The notes below the pieces were generated by a model that was not told the origin of the DNA, did not search any database, and saw only the letters and a program-made list of their open reading frames with translations. Below are positions 7,706-18,300 of a stretch of 64,000 bases of DNA, piece by piece. The position numbers were made by a program, and so were the translations under genes. The first letter of the stretch is position 1, and each line of letters begins with the position of its first letter. Source of the DNA: Microbacterium luteolum (GTDB lineage Bacteria > Actinomycetota > Actinomycetes > Actinomycetales > Microbacteriaceae); the NCBI RefSeq assembly GCF_039533965.1, contig NZ_BAAAUN010000001.1, positions 2,020,950 to 2,084,949 on the forward strand, written 5' to 3'.

Positions 7706-10104
7706 GGTGTCTCGCTCTCGGGTGCGACGGGCGTGCTGGTGCTGCTGCTCTCGATCGTGCCAGGTTCGCGCCGCACGCGCGCGGTCGCCGCTTCTCGGAG
7801 TCCCTGGAGACCCGTCGAGATGGCGCTGCCGCCCATCAGCGATCGGAGGCTCAGTCGCGCCTTCGTGCGCTTCCAGAATCCGGCATCCTCCCCCAGGCCG
7901 CCCACGATCGTGTCGACCTCGCTCCAGAACGCCTCGACATCCTCGGGCGACGGGTCAGTGGGTCCGAAGACGTCGGCGTCGGCGCGGTGCGCGAGGTCCG
8001 TGACACGGGGCACGGCGAGCGTCGCCACCACGGCTGCGGCCTCCTCGGGTCGCGTTCCTCCCGGCGTCAGGCGTGCACCGTAGTCGACGGCGCGGTCGGT
8101 GAGCTCGTCCCACCCGCCGCTGATCCGGTCCGCGGTGCGAGCCGCCGCCCGGCGCGAGCGCCGCTTGGCGGCCTTCCACGCCCCGATCACGATGAACGGC
8201 GACATCAGCAGCGCGATGATCCCGAGCGAGATCCCGCCGATCAGCAGGATCGCCCCGATGATGCCGGCGAGGTTGAGGTTCTCGTCCTCGGACTCGCGGT
8301 CGTCGGGCAGCGTCGGGGGCAGGTCGACGGGCTCCTGCGGAGCAGGCGGCGGCTGCAGCACCTGCGGCTTCGGGTCGACGCGCGGCTTGGTGTTCTGGTC
8401 GTTGGGGACCTGGTCCTCAGGGGGCGTCGGGTTGAACGGCAGCCACCCGAACCCCTGGAAGTTCACCTCGACCCAGGCGTGCACGTTGTCGCCCGTGGCG
8501 GTGAAGAGGGGGTCGCCGTCCTGCTCCTCGTCGGGGTAATAGCCCATGACGACGCGGACCGGGATGCCGAGCTCACCGGCGAGGAGCGCCATGGCGACGG
8601 CGTACTGCTCGTCGTCGCCGATCATCTGATCGCCGCCGATGAGCGTCGTGATGCGCTCGGACGTGTGGCCGGCGCGCGAGAGCACCTCGCCCTCGAGCCC
8701 GTGGCTGAAGAATCCGCCCTCGGAGAGGAAGGTCTCGAGCGCACGGACCTTCTCGATGGGCGACTCGGCGCTCGACACGGTCTCCGCGGCGAGCGAGGTG
8801 AGCTCCTCCGGCACGTTGCTCTGCTTCGGCAGCGCGACCGTGCCGAACTCGACATCCGCGAGCTGGTCATCGTCGGGCAGGTCCGGCATGACCGCGTCGA
8901 CCGAGTACTCGTCGCCCTTGCGCAGCTTCGGGGTGGCGACGGCGGTGCCGGTCGCGGTGTTCACGTAGGTTCCGCGGCGCAGCTCCTCGGCGCGATCTCC
9001 CGTGAAGCGGATCTCGGACAGCTCACCGGCCGTCGGCATCCACACCCCGTTGTACTCGTCGACCTCGATGTTGAGCGTGACGGGTACGCCCTCGGCGTCG
9101 GGCGACATGCCGGAGCGCAGCGGCGAGAACGCGCTCGAGGAGGTCGGCCCGCCGTCGGTCACGTTGTAGACCATGCCGTCGTACTCGTCCATGACGGCGG
9201 TGCGGATCCGCGCGCCCTTGGGCAGCCCCTGCACCGTGAAGAGCGTCTCGTCGACCTCGTCGCGCACGTTCTTGCGGAACGCCTGCAGCGGGCTCGGGTA
9301 GTCGCGGATGTTGAACGGCGGGATGATCACGTCGCGGAACACGTGCCGGGGCTCGGTCGGCGCGGCGATCGCGCTGGTCGCGACACCGGCCCCTCCGGCC
9401 ACGGCCAGGACGGCGACGCCCGCGAGCAGGCGCCGCAGGCGCATGTGCGCGGCGCGCGACGGGTCGACCTCACTGACCGAGACGGCCGCGTTCTGCGGCG
9501 CCCAGATCTGACGGAGGGCGAGCCAGGCGATGCTGACGACGGCGAACACGAGACCCTGCACGATCGGGAACGCGGGCTGCGGGGTGCCGAGCGCGATCAC
9601 GAGCATCAGCGCCGCACCGGCGGGCAGCAGCGCCCAGGCCACCTGCGGCAGGCGCAGAGCGAGGGATGCGGTGAGCGTCGTGACGACGAGCGCCAGCAGG
9701 AACGGGACGAGCAGGTGCCCGTCGGCCGCTGCGACGGGGGCCACGGTGGTGAGCAACTGCTTCCACGCGGTGACCGTTCCCACGGCGAGGCGCTGCAGCG
9801 TGTCGAGCGTCGGGATGAAGCCGAAGATCGCGGTGTGCGGAAGGGCGAATGCGCCGCCGAACACGAAGTAGGCGGCCACGGTGAGACCGGTGATGATGAG
9901 GATGCCCCAGCGGCGCCACGCCGCGACGCCCGCGACGGCGAGGCCGATGACGATGCCGCCGACGACCGCGGGCACGAACGCCGGGCCCGCGAACGTCGGC
10001 CAGAAGCCGACGAGCGCGACGGCGACGAGCAGCGCGGTCGCGCCGAGGTCGAGACTCCAGCGGCGCACGGAGATAGCAGCGGGTGCGGGAGCTGGCGCTG
10101 TCAT
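7702..10104 (-). CDS. Membrane transglutaminase-like protein (TgpA/DUF3488 type), apparently catalytically dead
   Basis: 800 residues. N-terminal helices at about 15-245 form the DUF3488-type membrane part; an extracytoplasmic transglutaminase-like domain lies at about 270-570; a TM helix follows at about 612-642 with a cytoplasmic tail. In active TgpA proteins the motif GxCEHYA carries the nucleophile; here the site reads GDDEQYA, with Asp498 replacing Cys. His542 (NVHAWVEV) is kept, but the third triad residue is Asn558 (FNPTP) instead of Asp. The whole protein has no cysteine. It is probably a scaffold or binding protein working with the MoxR and DUF58 genes just upstream. The start at 10104 overlaps the DUF58 stop (ATGA). 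Confidence 0.88.
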   Translation of the reverse strand: MTAPAPAPAAISVRRWSLDLGATALLVAVALVGFWPTFAGPAFVPAVVGGIVIGLAVAGVAAWRRWGILIITGLTVAAYFVFGGAFALPHTAIFGFIPTLDTLQRLAVGTVTAWKQLLTTVAPVAAADGHLLVPFLLALVVTTLTASLALRLPQVAWALLPAGAALMLVIALGTPQPAFPIVQGLVFAVVSIAWLALRQIWAPQNAAVSVSEVDPSRAAHMRLRRLLAGVAVLAVAGGAGVATSAIAAPTEPRHVFRDVIIPPFNIRDYPSPLQAFRKNVRDEVDETLFTVQGLPKGARIRTAVMDEYDGMVYNVTDGGPTSSSAFSPLRSGMSPDAEGVPVTLNIEVDEYNGVWMPTAGELSEIRFTGDRAEELRRGTYVNTATGTAVATPKLRKGDEYSVDAVMPDLPDDDQLADVEFGTVALPKQSNVPEELTSLAAETVSSAESPIEKVRALETFLSEGGFFSHGLEGEVLSRAGHTSERITTLIGGDQMIGDDEQYAVAMALLAGELGIPVRVVMGYYPDEEQDGDPLFTATGDNVHAWVEVNFQGFGWLPFNPTPPEDQVPNDQNTKPRVDPKPQVLQPPPAPQEPVDLPPTLPDDRESEDENLNLAGIIGAILLIGGISLGIIALLMSPFIVIGAWKAAKRRSRRAAARTADRISGGWDELTDRAVDYGARLTPGGTRPEEAAAVVATLAVPRVTDLAHRADADVFGPTDPSPEDVEAFWSEVDTIVGGLGEDAGFWKRTKARLSLRSLMGGSAISTGLQGLREAATARVRREPGTIESSSTSTPVAPESETP

Positions 10105-11363
10105 GCGAGGACCTTCTGCAGTGCGAGCGGGATCTGGTCGAGCGCGCCGATCGTGACGACGTCGGCGTCGCCGATGCGCCGCAGAGCCGGAGCCTGAGCG
10201 GACGTGTCGGCGACCACGGCGAGAGCGCGTGCTCCGAACGGCAGCCGCGAGCAGGCGAGGCGCAGGTCGTCGGAGCGCACCTTCGAGCCGCACACCAGCA
10301 CGACGACGCTCGCCAGGGGCATGGTGGCGGAGAGGACGCCGGCGAGTTCGGCGATGCCGCCGTCGCGCGGCTTGCTGTTCTCGACCGCCGACAGCGAGTC
10401 GAGCAATTGCTTGCCGGTACCGGCGGGCAGCTCGCGTCCCTGCACGCGCATGTCCACGCGCTGCGAGTCGCGGAGCGCGCGGAGGCCGATGGACCCTGCC
10501 GCCGAGATCGCGAGCTCGAAGTCGTCGGCCGTGGCGTAGTCGCCGCTGGAGCTGGACAGCCCGATCACGAAGTGCGAGCGGCGGGTCTCCTCGTACTGGC
10601 GGACCATCATGGTCCCCGTGCGCGCCGTGGACTTCCAGTGCACGTGCCGCAGGTCATCACCGGGCTGGTACTCGAGGAGGGCGTGGAACGACACGTCGTC
10701 GCGGGAGAGGTCGGCGGCGGGCATCCCCTCGAGGTCGCGCAGGTAGCCGAGCGACTGCCCGTCGAACAGCACGGTGCGCGGATGCACGAAGAGGTCGACC
10801 GGCTCGTCGCGCCGGTGCGCCCGCTCGAACAGGCCGAGCGGATCGCCCCGCACGACGCTCACCGGACCGACCTTGACCACGCCGCGCTTCTGCGTGGGGA
10901 TCGCGAAGAGCTCCTCCGCCTCCTCGCCGGCGGCGAGACGCTGGATGCCGAACTCACCGCGACCGGAGCCGACCGGGAGCACGATGCGCGAGGGCAGGAT
11001 CGCGCGGGTGCCGCGGTTCGCCAGCGTCAGCGCGCCGACCGCGCGCTCGCCCACGACCACACGCGTGCGCGCGAGGTCGAGCGACACGTCGTAGGCGGTG
11101 CGGCCGATCAGGAAGAGGGCGCACAGGGTGACCGTGATCGCGATCACGATCGCCGCGACGGTGAACTCCGACCAGCCGGCGATCTGCCCGAGGATCCAGA
11201 AGCCGACGGCGAGGCCCATCAGCACCCACGCGAGCGGGCGGATGGCCGAGGCGATGATGCGGAGGCGGGTCAGGACGCGCGCGCCGATGACGGCCGCGAC
11301 GTCACGCCAACCGGCGTCGCGGTCCGTCTGCGCCGACGGCGCCGAGAGTGCCTCCGTGGTCAT
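10101..11363 (-). CDS. DUF58 (VWA-like) membrane protein
   Basis: 420 residues. Two TM helices lie at about 40-85. The diagnostic DUF58 core follows: YQPGDDLRHVHWKSTARTG, then VRQYEE. The C-terminal half resembles a von Willebrand A-like fold. DUF58 proteins are regularly encoded between MoxR ATPases and TgpA-like proteins and are thought to link the cytoplasmic chaperone ATPase to the membrane machinery; that role is known only by association. The ATG at 11363 overlaps the MoxR stop by one base (TGATG). Longer in-frame starts upstream were rejected because they lie inside moxR. Confidence 0.9.
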   Translation of the reverse strand: MTTEALSAPSAQTDRDAGWRDVAAVIGARVLTRLRIIASAIRPLAWVLMGLAVGFWILGQIAGWSEFTVAAIVIAITVTLCALFLIGRTAYDVSLDLARTRVVVGERAVGALTLANRGTRAILPSRIVLPVGSGRGEFGIQRLAAGEEAEELFAIPTQKRGVVKVGPVSVVRGDPLGLFERAHRRDEPVDLFVHPRTVLFDGQSLGYLRDLEGMPAADLSRDDVSFHALLEYQPGDDLRHVHWKSTARTGTMMVRQYEETRRSHFVIGLSSSSGDYATADDFELAISAAGSIGLRALRDSQRVDMRVQGRELPAGTGKQLLDSLSAVENSKPRDGGIAELAGVLSATMPLASVVVLVCGSKVRSDDLRLACSRLPFGARALAVVADTSAQAPALRRIGDADVVTIGALDQIPLALQKVLA

Positions 11364-12334
11364 CAGGCCGCCGTTCGCGCCTGGGGTGCCGCGATCCCGT
11401 CGAGCACGCGAGCGATCACGGTGTCGCTGCTGGTCCCGGCGAACTCCGCCTCGGCGTCGAGGAGCAGACGGTGCTGCCACGTCGGACGCGCGAGGGCCTT
11501 GATGTCGTCGGGCAGGACGAAGTGGCGGCCGTGCGCGGCGGCCCAGACCTTCGCGATGCGGATCATGGCGATCGCGCCGCGCACCGAGACGCCCAGACGG
11601 ATCGCGGAGTCGTTGCGGGTCGCCTCGGCGAGCTCCGCCACGTACCGGAGCACGGCGGGCTCGACGTGCACGGATGCCGCGAGGTCGGCCATGTCGGCGA
11701 CCGCGCTCGTCGTGATGATCGCCCCCAGGCCGGCCGACGGGTTGCGGTCGGATGCTCCGGCCAAGATGCTCTCGGTCACCGCGAGGTCGGGGTAGCCGAT
11801 CGACGTCTTGATGAGGAAGCGGTCGAGCTGCGCCTCGGGGAGCTTGTAGGTTCCGGCCTGCTCGATCGGGTTCTGCGTCGCGATGACGAGGAACGGTCGG
11901 CCCGTCTCATGCGTGACGCCGTCGACCGTGACCCGGGACTCCTCCATGACCTCGAGCAGCGCCGACTGCGTCTTCGGCGACGCGCGGTTGATCTCGTCGG
12001 CGAGCACGATCGACGCGAAGATCGGGCCCTTGTGGAACTCGAAGCGGTGCGACTGCTGGTCGTAGATCGTGACACCGGTGACGTCGGACGGCAGCAGATC
12101 CGGCGTGAACTGGATGCGCGCGCTCGTGCCCTGCACGGTCGCGGCGAGCGCCTTGGCGAGGCTGGTCTTCCCGGTTCCGGGGGCGTCCTCGAGGAGGACG
12201 TGCCCCTCGGCGAGCATCGACGCCAGCACGAGGCCGACGATCTCGCGCTTGCCCTGCACGGCCTTGTCGATGTTGTCCACGAGGCGCGTGAAGGTTCCCT
12301 GGAACCAGGCTGCCTGCTCGGGGGTCATGCTCAT
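11363..12334 (-). CDS. MoxR-family AAA+ ATPase
   Basis: 323 residues, the normal MoxR length. Walker A APGTGKTS is at 51-58, Walker B VLADE at about 110-114 followed by the MoxR signature INRASPKTQSALLEVMEE, and sensor 1 IATQNP is present. MoxR proteins act as ATP-driven chaperones for metal insertion or complex assembly; here the likely clients are the DUF58 and transglutaminase-like membrane proteins and possibly the giant surface protein encoded upstream. GAGGAA sits about 13 nt before ATG 12334; a second ATG two codons in is a possible alternative. It starts 46 nt after the stop of the giant gene. Confidence 0.95.
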   Translation of the reverse strand: MSMTPEQAAWFQGTFTRLVDNIDKAVQGKREIVGLVLASMLAEGHVLLEDAPGTGKTSLAKALAATVQGTSARIQFTPDLLPSDVTGVTIYDQQSHRFEFHKGPIFASIVLADEINRASPKTQSALLEVMEESRVTVDGVTHETGRPFLVIATQNPIEQAGTYKLPEAQLDRFLIKTSIGYPDLAVTESILAGASDRNPSAGLGAIITTSAVADMADLAASVHVEPAVLRYVAELAEATRNDSAIRLGVSVRGAIAMIRIAKVWAAAHGRHFVLPDDIKALARPTWQHRLLLDAEAEFAGTSSDTVIARVLDGIAAPQARTAA

Positions 12335-12380
12335 GCGTTGTCTCTGCTTCCTCTGTGGTGACGGTGGGTCGAGCGGGGCA

Positions 12381-15300
12381 CTACCAGGCCCGGTGTTCGT
12401 AGTTGGTTCCGCCGATGGTGACCCAGACGTCGGTGCGGCCGCCGTAGCCGTGGAAGCAGCCGAGGTTGAAGGTCCCGTTGGCGGGAACGGACACCGAACT
12501 GTAGGAGGAGAAGCTCCCGCTCACTGTGCTGTTGCAGACCACCGTGTAGGTGCCTGCCGGGAAGTCCTTGGTGGTGACCTTGAACTTCGCGCAGGTCCCG
12601 TCGTTGCACTGCGCATTGCTGACGGAGTCACCTCGCGTCACCCACGCGCGCGGCGGTGGCGGATCGCTCGTACGCGCCGACGCCGAATTCACAGGAGACC
12701 AGGTCCCGTTCGAGTCCTGCGCGCGAACGTCGATGCTGTGGTTCTGCTGGTATCCGTTGCCCACCGTGCGGGAGCCGCTGGCCGCGACGTCCTGCCAGCC
12801 GCCGCCGCCGATCCGGATCTGCGTGGTCTGGATCGGACGACCGTTGTAGGAACGGTCGGAGTTCCAGCTGACCTCGACGCTCGTGCCGAGGTTCCTGGCG
12901 CTGGCCGCGGGTGTCTTAGGCGGGCCGAACGGGGTCTGCGCGACCCCGTTGGATGCCGCGCCGACGTACTGCTGGCCGTCGACGTTCGCGACGCCGCGCA
13001 CTTCGACCGTGTACGACGTGCCGTTGTTGAGCCCGCCGATCGTGTTGTTCCCCGGCATTCCCGCCCAGCCGCCGCCGTTGAGCTGGTACTGGTAGCTCAC
13101 CTCGCTCGTCTTGGCGCCGTTGCGGTTGCCCTGCGCCCACACGACGGTCACAGAGCCGTCGCCCGCGTTGACGGCGCTGATGGACGGGGCGGACGGGGCG
13201 ATGACACCGCGTCGAGGCGCCGACATCGCGCTCCACTCGCCCCAGCCGGCCTTGTTGTGCCCGCGGATCCGGTAGGTGTAGCCGTTCTCCGAGGTCGGTA
13301 CCACGACTGCCTGGCTGAATGCTCCCGGGCTGGGGGTCAGCGTCCTCTGCAGACTGGACCCCTCCCACACCTCGAGCTGCAGGGAGTCGATCGCGTCGCC
13401 GTTCGCCGGAACGTTTCCCCAGTTGACCTGCATCTGCGCCTGGTCGCCCACGGGCTGCAGTTCCGCCGTCGTCGGCGCCCCGGCCGCCAGCGGCGGACCT
13501 GCTGGCACTTCGGATGCCGACCAGGCACTCCAGCTGGAAGGGTCCGGCGCGCGGTTGTGCGCCTGCACCCGCACCTGGTAGTTGCCGCCGTTCTCGAGGC
13601 CCTCCCAGGTGAGGGAGTTGCCGGTCACCTCTTTCTGGGTGATGCCCGACGGCGGGGCGGGCGAGATCTGCAGCGTGTACCGCTCGACGGGCGATCCCGG
13701 GGTCGTCGGAGTCGTCCAGGCGACCTGGAGCGACTTGTCGCCGAACTTCAGGGTCGGCGGGTTGGGCGTGTCCGGGCGCGCATCCGGGCGTGCGACGGCC
13801 GACGAGCCGGAGGGCTCGGACTCGCCGACGCGGTTCGTCGCGGTGACCTGGAAGACGTACTCGACGTTGTTCGTGAGTCCGTCGAGCGTGCACGTGGTCG
13901 ACTGGCACTCCTTCGAATACGAGCCGCCCTGCACCGCCTTCACCGTGTACTTGGTGATCTCGGCGCCGTTGTTCGACGGAGCGCCGTACGACACCACCAC
14001 GGTACGGTCCTGCACGCTCGTGACCGTCGGCGCGCCCGGCGCATTCGGGACGCCCTGCACCGTGAGCACGACCTGTCCGGTCGCCTGACGGTCGACGTCC
14101 TCCGTCGCATCCTGGATCGTGTAGCGCACCACCATGGTGCCGACGAAGTCCTTCGACGGCGTGGCCACGACGTCGTCGCCCTTGATGCTCGCCTGGCCGG
14201 AGCCGGTCTCGACGTTCGCCGTCAAGAGCTTGAGCGGCGTCTCGGGGAACGGGTTGAAGTCGTTCGCGAGCACCGGCACCGTGACGCTTTTACCCTGATC
14301 GGCTTCTGCGACGGTGTCGGTGTTGGCGGCGGGCATCGCGCGGTTCGACGCTCCGACCTGCACGAGGACGGAGCCCTCGACCGGTTCGGTCTCGCCGTCG
14401 CTGACGCGCAGCGTCAGCGTGGTCGCCGCGCCCTTCTTCGCGTTCGAGGATGCCTCGACGAGCAGCTTGTCGCCGTCGATCTTCGCGGTGATCCCCTTGC
14501 CCTCGCCGTCGACGAGGGTGTACTTGTGCTTGCCCTTGTCCTCCGGATCCGGGTCGACCGTGAGTGCCGCCAGGTCGAGGACACTCGCCTTCTCGCCGGG
14601 GGCGACGTTCATCTGGCCGCCGACGAACTTCGGCTGCTGGTTGTCGGGCGGCAGCACGTTGATCGGGATGCTGAGCGTCGCCTTGCGACCCTCAGGGTCG
14701 TCGGGTCCGGTGCCGTCGGTGACCTCGAACGTGAGCGAGTCCTGACCGAAGTATCCGGGAGCCGAGGTGTAGACGAGCGTGCGCTCATCCTTCACGAGGT
14801 CGGATCCGTCGGCCTTGAGTGCGCTCACCTTGGCGTGCTCGGTGATGACGACGTCGCCGCCACCGGCCACGGTGACGTACTTCTCGAGGGGCACGTCCTT
14901 GGTCTCGCCGCTCTTGACCTCGAGCGGCTTGGTCGAGGTCAGCGTCGGTCGCAGGCCGTCTTCCGATGGGACGAAGATGAACGCCGAGGACTGCAGCTCG
15001 TCCTGGTCGGTGAGGGTGTACCGGATCAGCTGCAGCTCGTCGGTGACGGTGACGCGGACCTTGCCGTTCTCCAGCACCGTCGCCCCGGGCCCGACATCGA
15101 GGTCGAGGCGCTCGGTCGTGCCGTCGGGGTCCTCGTCGTTGTCGAGGATGTCGAGGTCGGCGGTGAGACCGCCGTCCTCGAGATCGGCGGGGCGCAGCCG
15201 GTCGTCTCTCGCGACCGGTGCCTGCAGAGGCACGTCCTCGTCGACGGTGACCTGCAGCACGGCCGTCGCGGTCGCGCCGCGCGCGTCGCTGACGGTGTAC

Positions 15301-18300
15301 TGCAGGGACGACTCGAGCGCGCGATCGGGCGCCTGCACGAGCACCCGGTCTCCCGAGACGCGGGCCTCCAGCTCGCCGGGGACCTCGAGTCCCTTCTTCA
15401 CCAGCGAGATCTTGTCGCCCTCGGGATCGGAGTCGTTCAGCATGACGGGCACGGCGATCTCGCGACCGGGACGCACCACGACAGCATCCTTCACTGCGAA
15501 CGGCGCCTGGTTCACCTGCTCGGCGGGAGCGATACCCACGCGGATCGTGGCGGTGCCCTCCTTGCCGAGACGGTCGCGCACCCGGTACTTGAAGACGTCG
15601 ACACCCGTCGCACCGTCGAGCGCCTCGTAGGTGAAGTAGTCCTGCGCGACCTCGGTGATGCGCCCCTTCGTCGGGTTCGAGGCGATGTCCAGGAGCTCGA
15701 CCGAGTCGCCGTCGGCGTCGATGCCGTCGAGCGGCACCGCGATGTTGGTCTCGGTGCCCGCGAGCGTGCGGGCCACGAGGTCGCGGGGCCGCGGCGCCGC
15801 GTTCGTCTCCTCGTCGATCGGCAGGATCTGGACGGTCACGTATCCCGCGGCCTTCTGCTGGCGGGAGTCCACGGCCTCGTAGGTCAGATAGACCGTCTTG
15901 GCGACGTCGCCGGCCTTGAACCGCACCTCGTCCTGCGAGACGAAGGCCTCGCCGTCCTCGGGATCGACGAAGGGCTCGATGAGATCGGGAGCCAGATGCA
16001 GGGCGTCGTCGCTCGGATGCGTGTCGTTGTCGAGCACCGGGATGGTCACCACGTCGCCGGCGCGGACGTAGACCGAGTCGGGGTTGGCGACCGGCTGCAG
16101 GATCTCCTCGGGGGCCGGGATCGGCACCACGACGACCTCGCCCTCGGCGGATTGCTCGCCGTTGGAGATCCGGTACTTGATGCGGACCTGCTCGTCGAGC
16201 GTGCCCTGGTCCGTGATGCGGAGCGTCTCGTGGTTGAGCACCGACACCGAGACGCCGGTGCCGGGCTCGATCGACACGGACTGCACGACGAGGATGCCGC
16301 CGGACGGATCGGTGTCGTTGTCGAGCACGCCGATGAGCACGTCGCCGCCGGTGGGGAGCAGCGCCACGTCGCGCACGGCGACGGGCGGCAGAGTCACCTC
16401 GGCGGCTTCGGTGACGTCGATGCGGACGAGTCCCTCGCCGTTCTCCGGGCCGGCGGTCGCGAGATACTGCACGTAGTAGACGCCGACCGCCGGAGCGGTG
16501 AAGCTGAAGGTGTTGTTGGTGATGTCGGGCAGCACGGTCGCACCCGGGACCTCGTCGACGCGGCCGAGACGCAGGCGCTCGCGACCGGAGCTGGTGTCGT
16601 TCGCGAGAGGGGCGACCGTGATCTGCTCGCCGACGCGGGTGACCACGTGGTCGGCGTTCGTCTTCGGCTTGGTGGTGCCCTGCGGTCGCACATCGAGGGT
16701 GACCGTGGCCGTGGTGTACTCGCCCAAGCCGTCGGCGACCGTGACCTGGATGTCCTTGCGACCCTGCAGGCTCGCCGTCGCCTTGTAGGTCAGCTGGCCG
16801 TCGGTGCTGAAGTCGACCTCGTCGCCGGGGGCAGGGACGACGTCCTTGAGGTAGATGTCGTCACCGTCGGGGTCGATCCAGTCCGGAAGGATGTTGTACG
16901 ACACCGTGCCGCCGGTCTCGACCGTGAGCGAGGTCTTGCGCTTGGGCGCCGGCGCCGAGTTCGTGCCCTCGTCGTGCACCGCCAGGGTGACCGTCGCGGT
17001 GTCCTTGCCACCGCGACCGTCGTCGACCTCGTACTGGAAGGTGGCCGTGCCCGAGGCATCCTCCGCGACGGCGATCTGCAGCGAGGCGCCGTTGTAGATC
17101 GGCTGGACCGTGCCGATCGACGGCTGTTCCTGCGCCATCGCGGCGACGAGGACGTCGCCGTCGGGGTCGTTGTCGTTGTCGATCACGGGCAGCAGCGCCG
17201 AGGCGCCCGGTCGCACGCCGAAGGAGTCGTCCTCGGCGATCGGCGGGGTGTTGATCTCGCTGCGCTCCGGGAGGGTGGTCTCGACCGTCTCCTCGGTCGA
17301 GTCCTCCTCGTTCTCGGTCTCGCCCTCCGGCGGGGTGAGGTCGTTCCAGTTGTCGACGCGCTGCAGGCTCTCGTCGGCGAGCCAGGCCGCGCCGCCCACA
17401 GCGTCGTTCAGGATGATCACGTCGCGGTTCACGCGGAAGACGAGGCTCTTCGAGTCCTGCGCCTCCTCGATCGTGGCGGAGACGTCGTTCGCCGATCCGG
17501 CGCACTCCCGCACGAAGGCGCCGGTGCCGCCCCAGGCGCCGTAGGTGCAGCCGTTCAGCCACACCGGTGCCGCCGGCGAGCCCTTGCCACCGGCATCCGT
17601 CGTCGTCACCTCGGAGCCGTCGAGCGGAACACGAACCAGGGCGGATGCCGTCGCGACCGCGACCGCGTCCGTCTCGGCCGATGCCTGCTGGAGCGCGGCT
17701 CCTTCGGCATCGGGGATCTCGGTGCGGAATCCGCCGGGCGTCATCACCACGCCGGACGCCGATTCCAGGACGACCGGGGTGCGACCGACGGCGGTGATGG
17801 TCACCGGCTTCGACGCGTCGAGCTCGCCGACCGACGCCGTGGACGGCTCGAGCGGCTCGCCCTCGTTGTCGACGGGGACGGTGACGACCTCGCCCTTCGC
17901 GCTCGACAGCCCGAAGACCGTGCCGTCCTCGGCGACGACGACATCCGCACCCTCGCCGAGCTCGGCGACGGGGTCGGCGGCCTCGATCTCGAACGAGGCG
18001 ATGCCCTTCACCGGCACGACCCACAGGTTGCCGGACTTCGTGTCGAGGATGGCGGCCGTCTGAAGGCCCATGGCCACCTTGGCCGAGCTCGGGATGCCTG
18101 CGGAGTCGCCCAGCGAGACACGAGCGGGATCGACGGCCGTGACCGTCGAGCTTCCCTCGTCGACCACGAGCACGTTCGCCGCGTCCTGGACGATGTCGTA
18201 GTCCTCGCCTGCCGTGCGCAGACCACCGTCGAGAACGGTCGACTCGTGGTTGAAATGCCCGACGAGCAGGCTCGAGGTCTTGGTGATCCAGACGCCGCCG

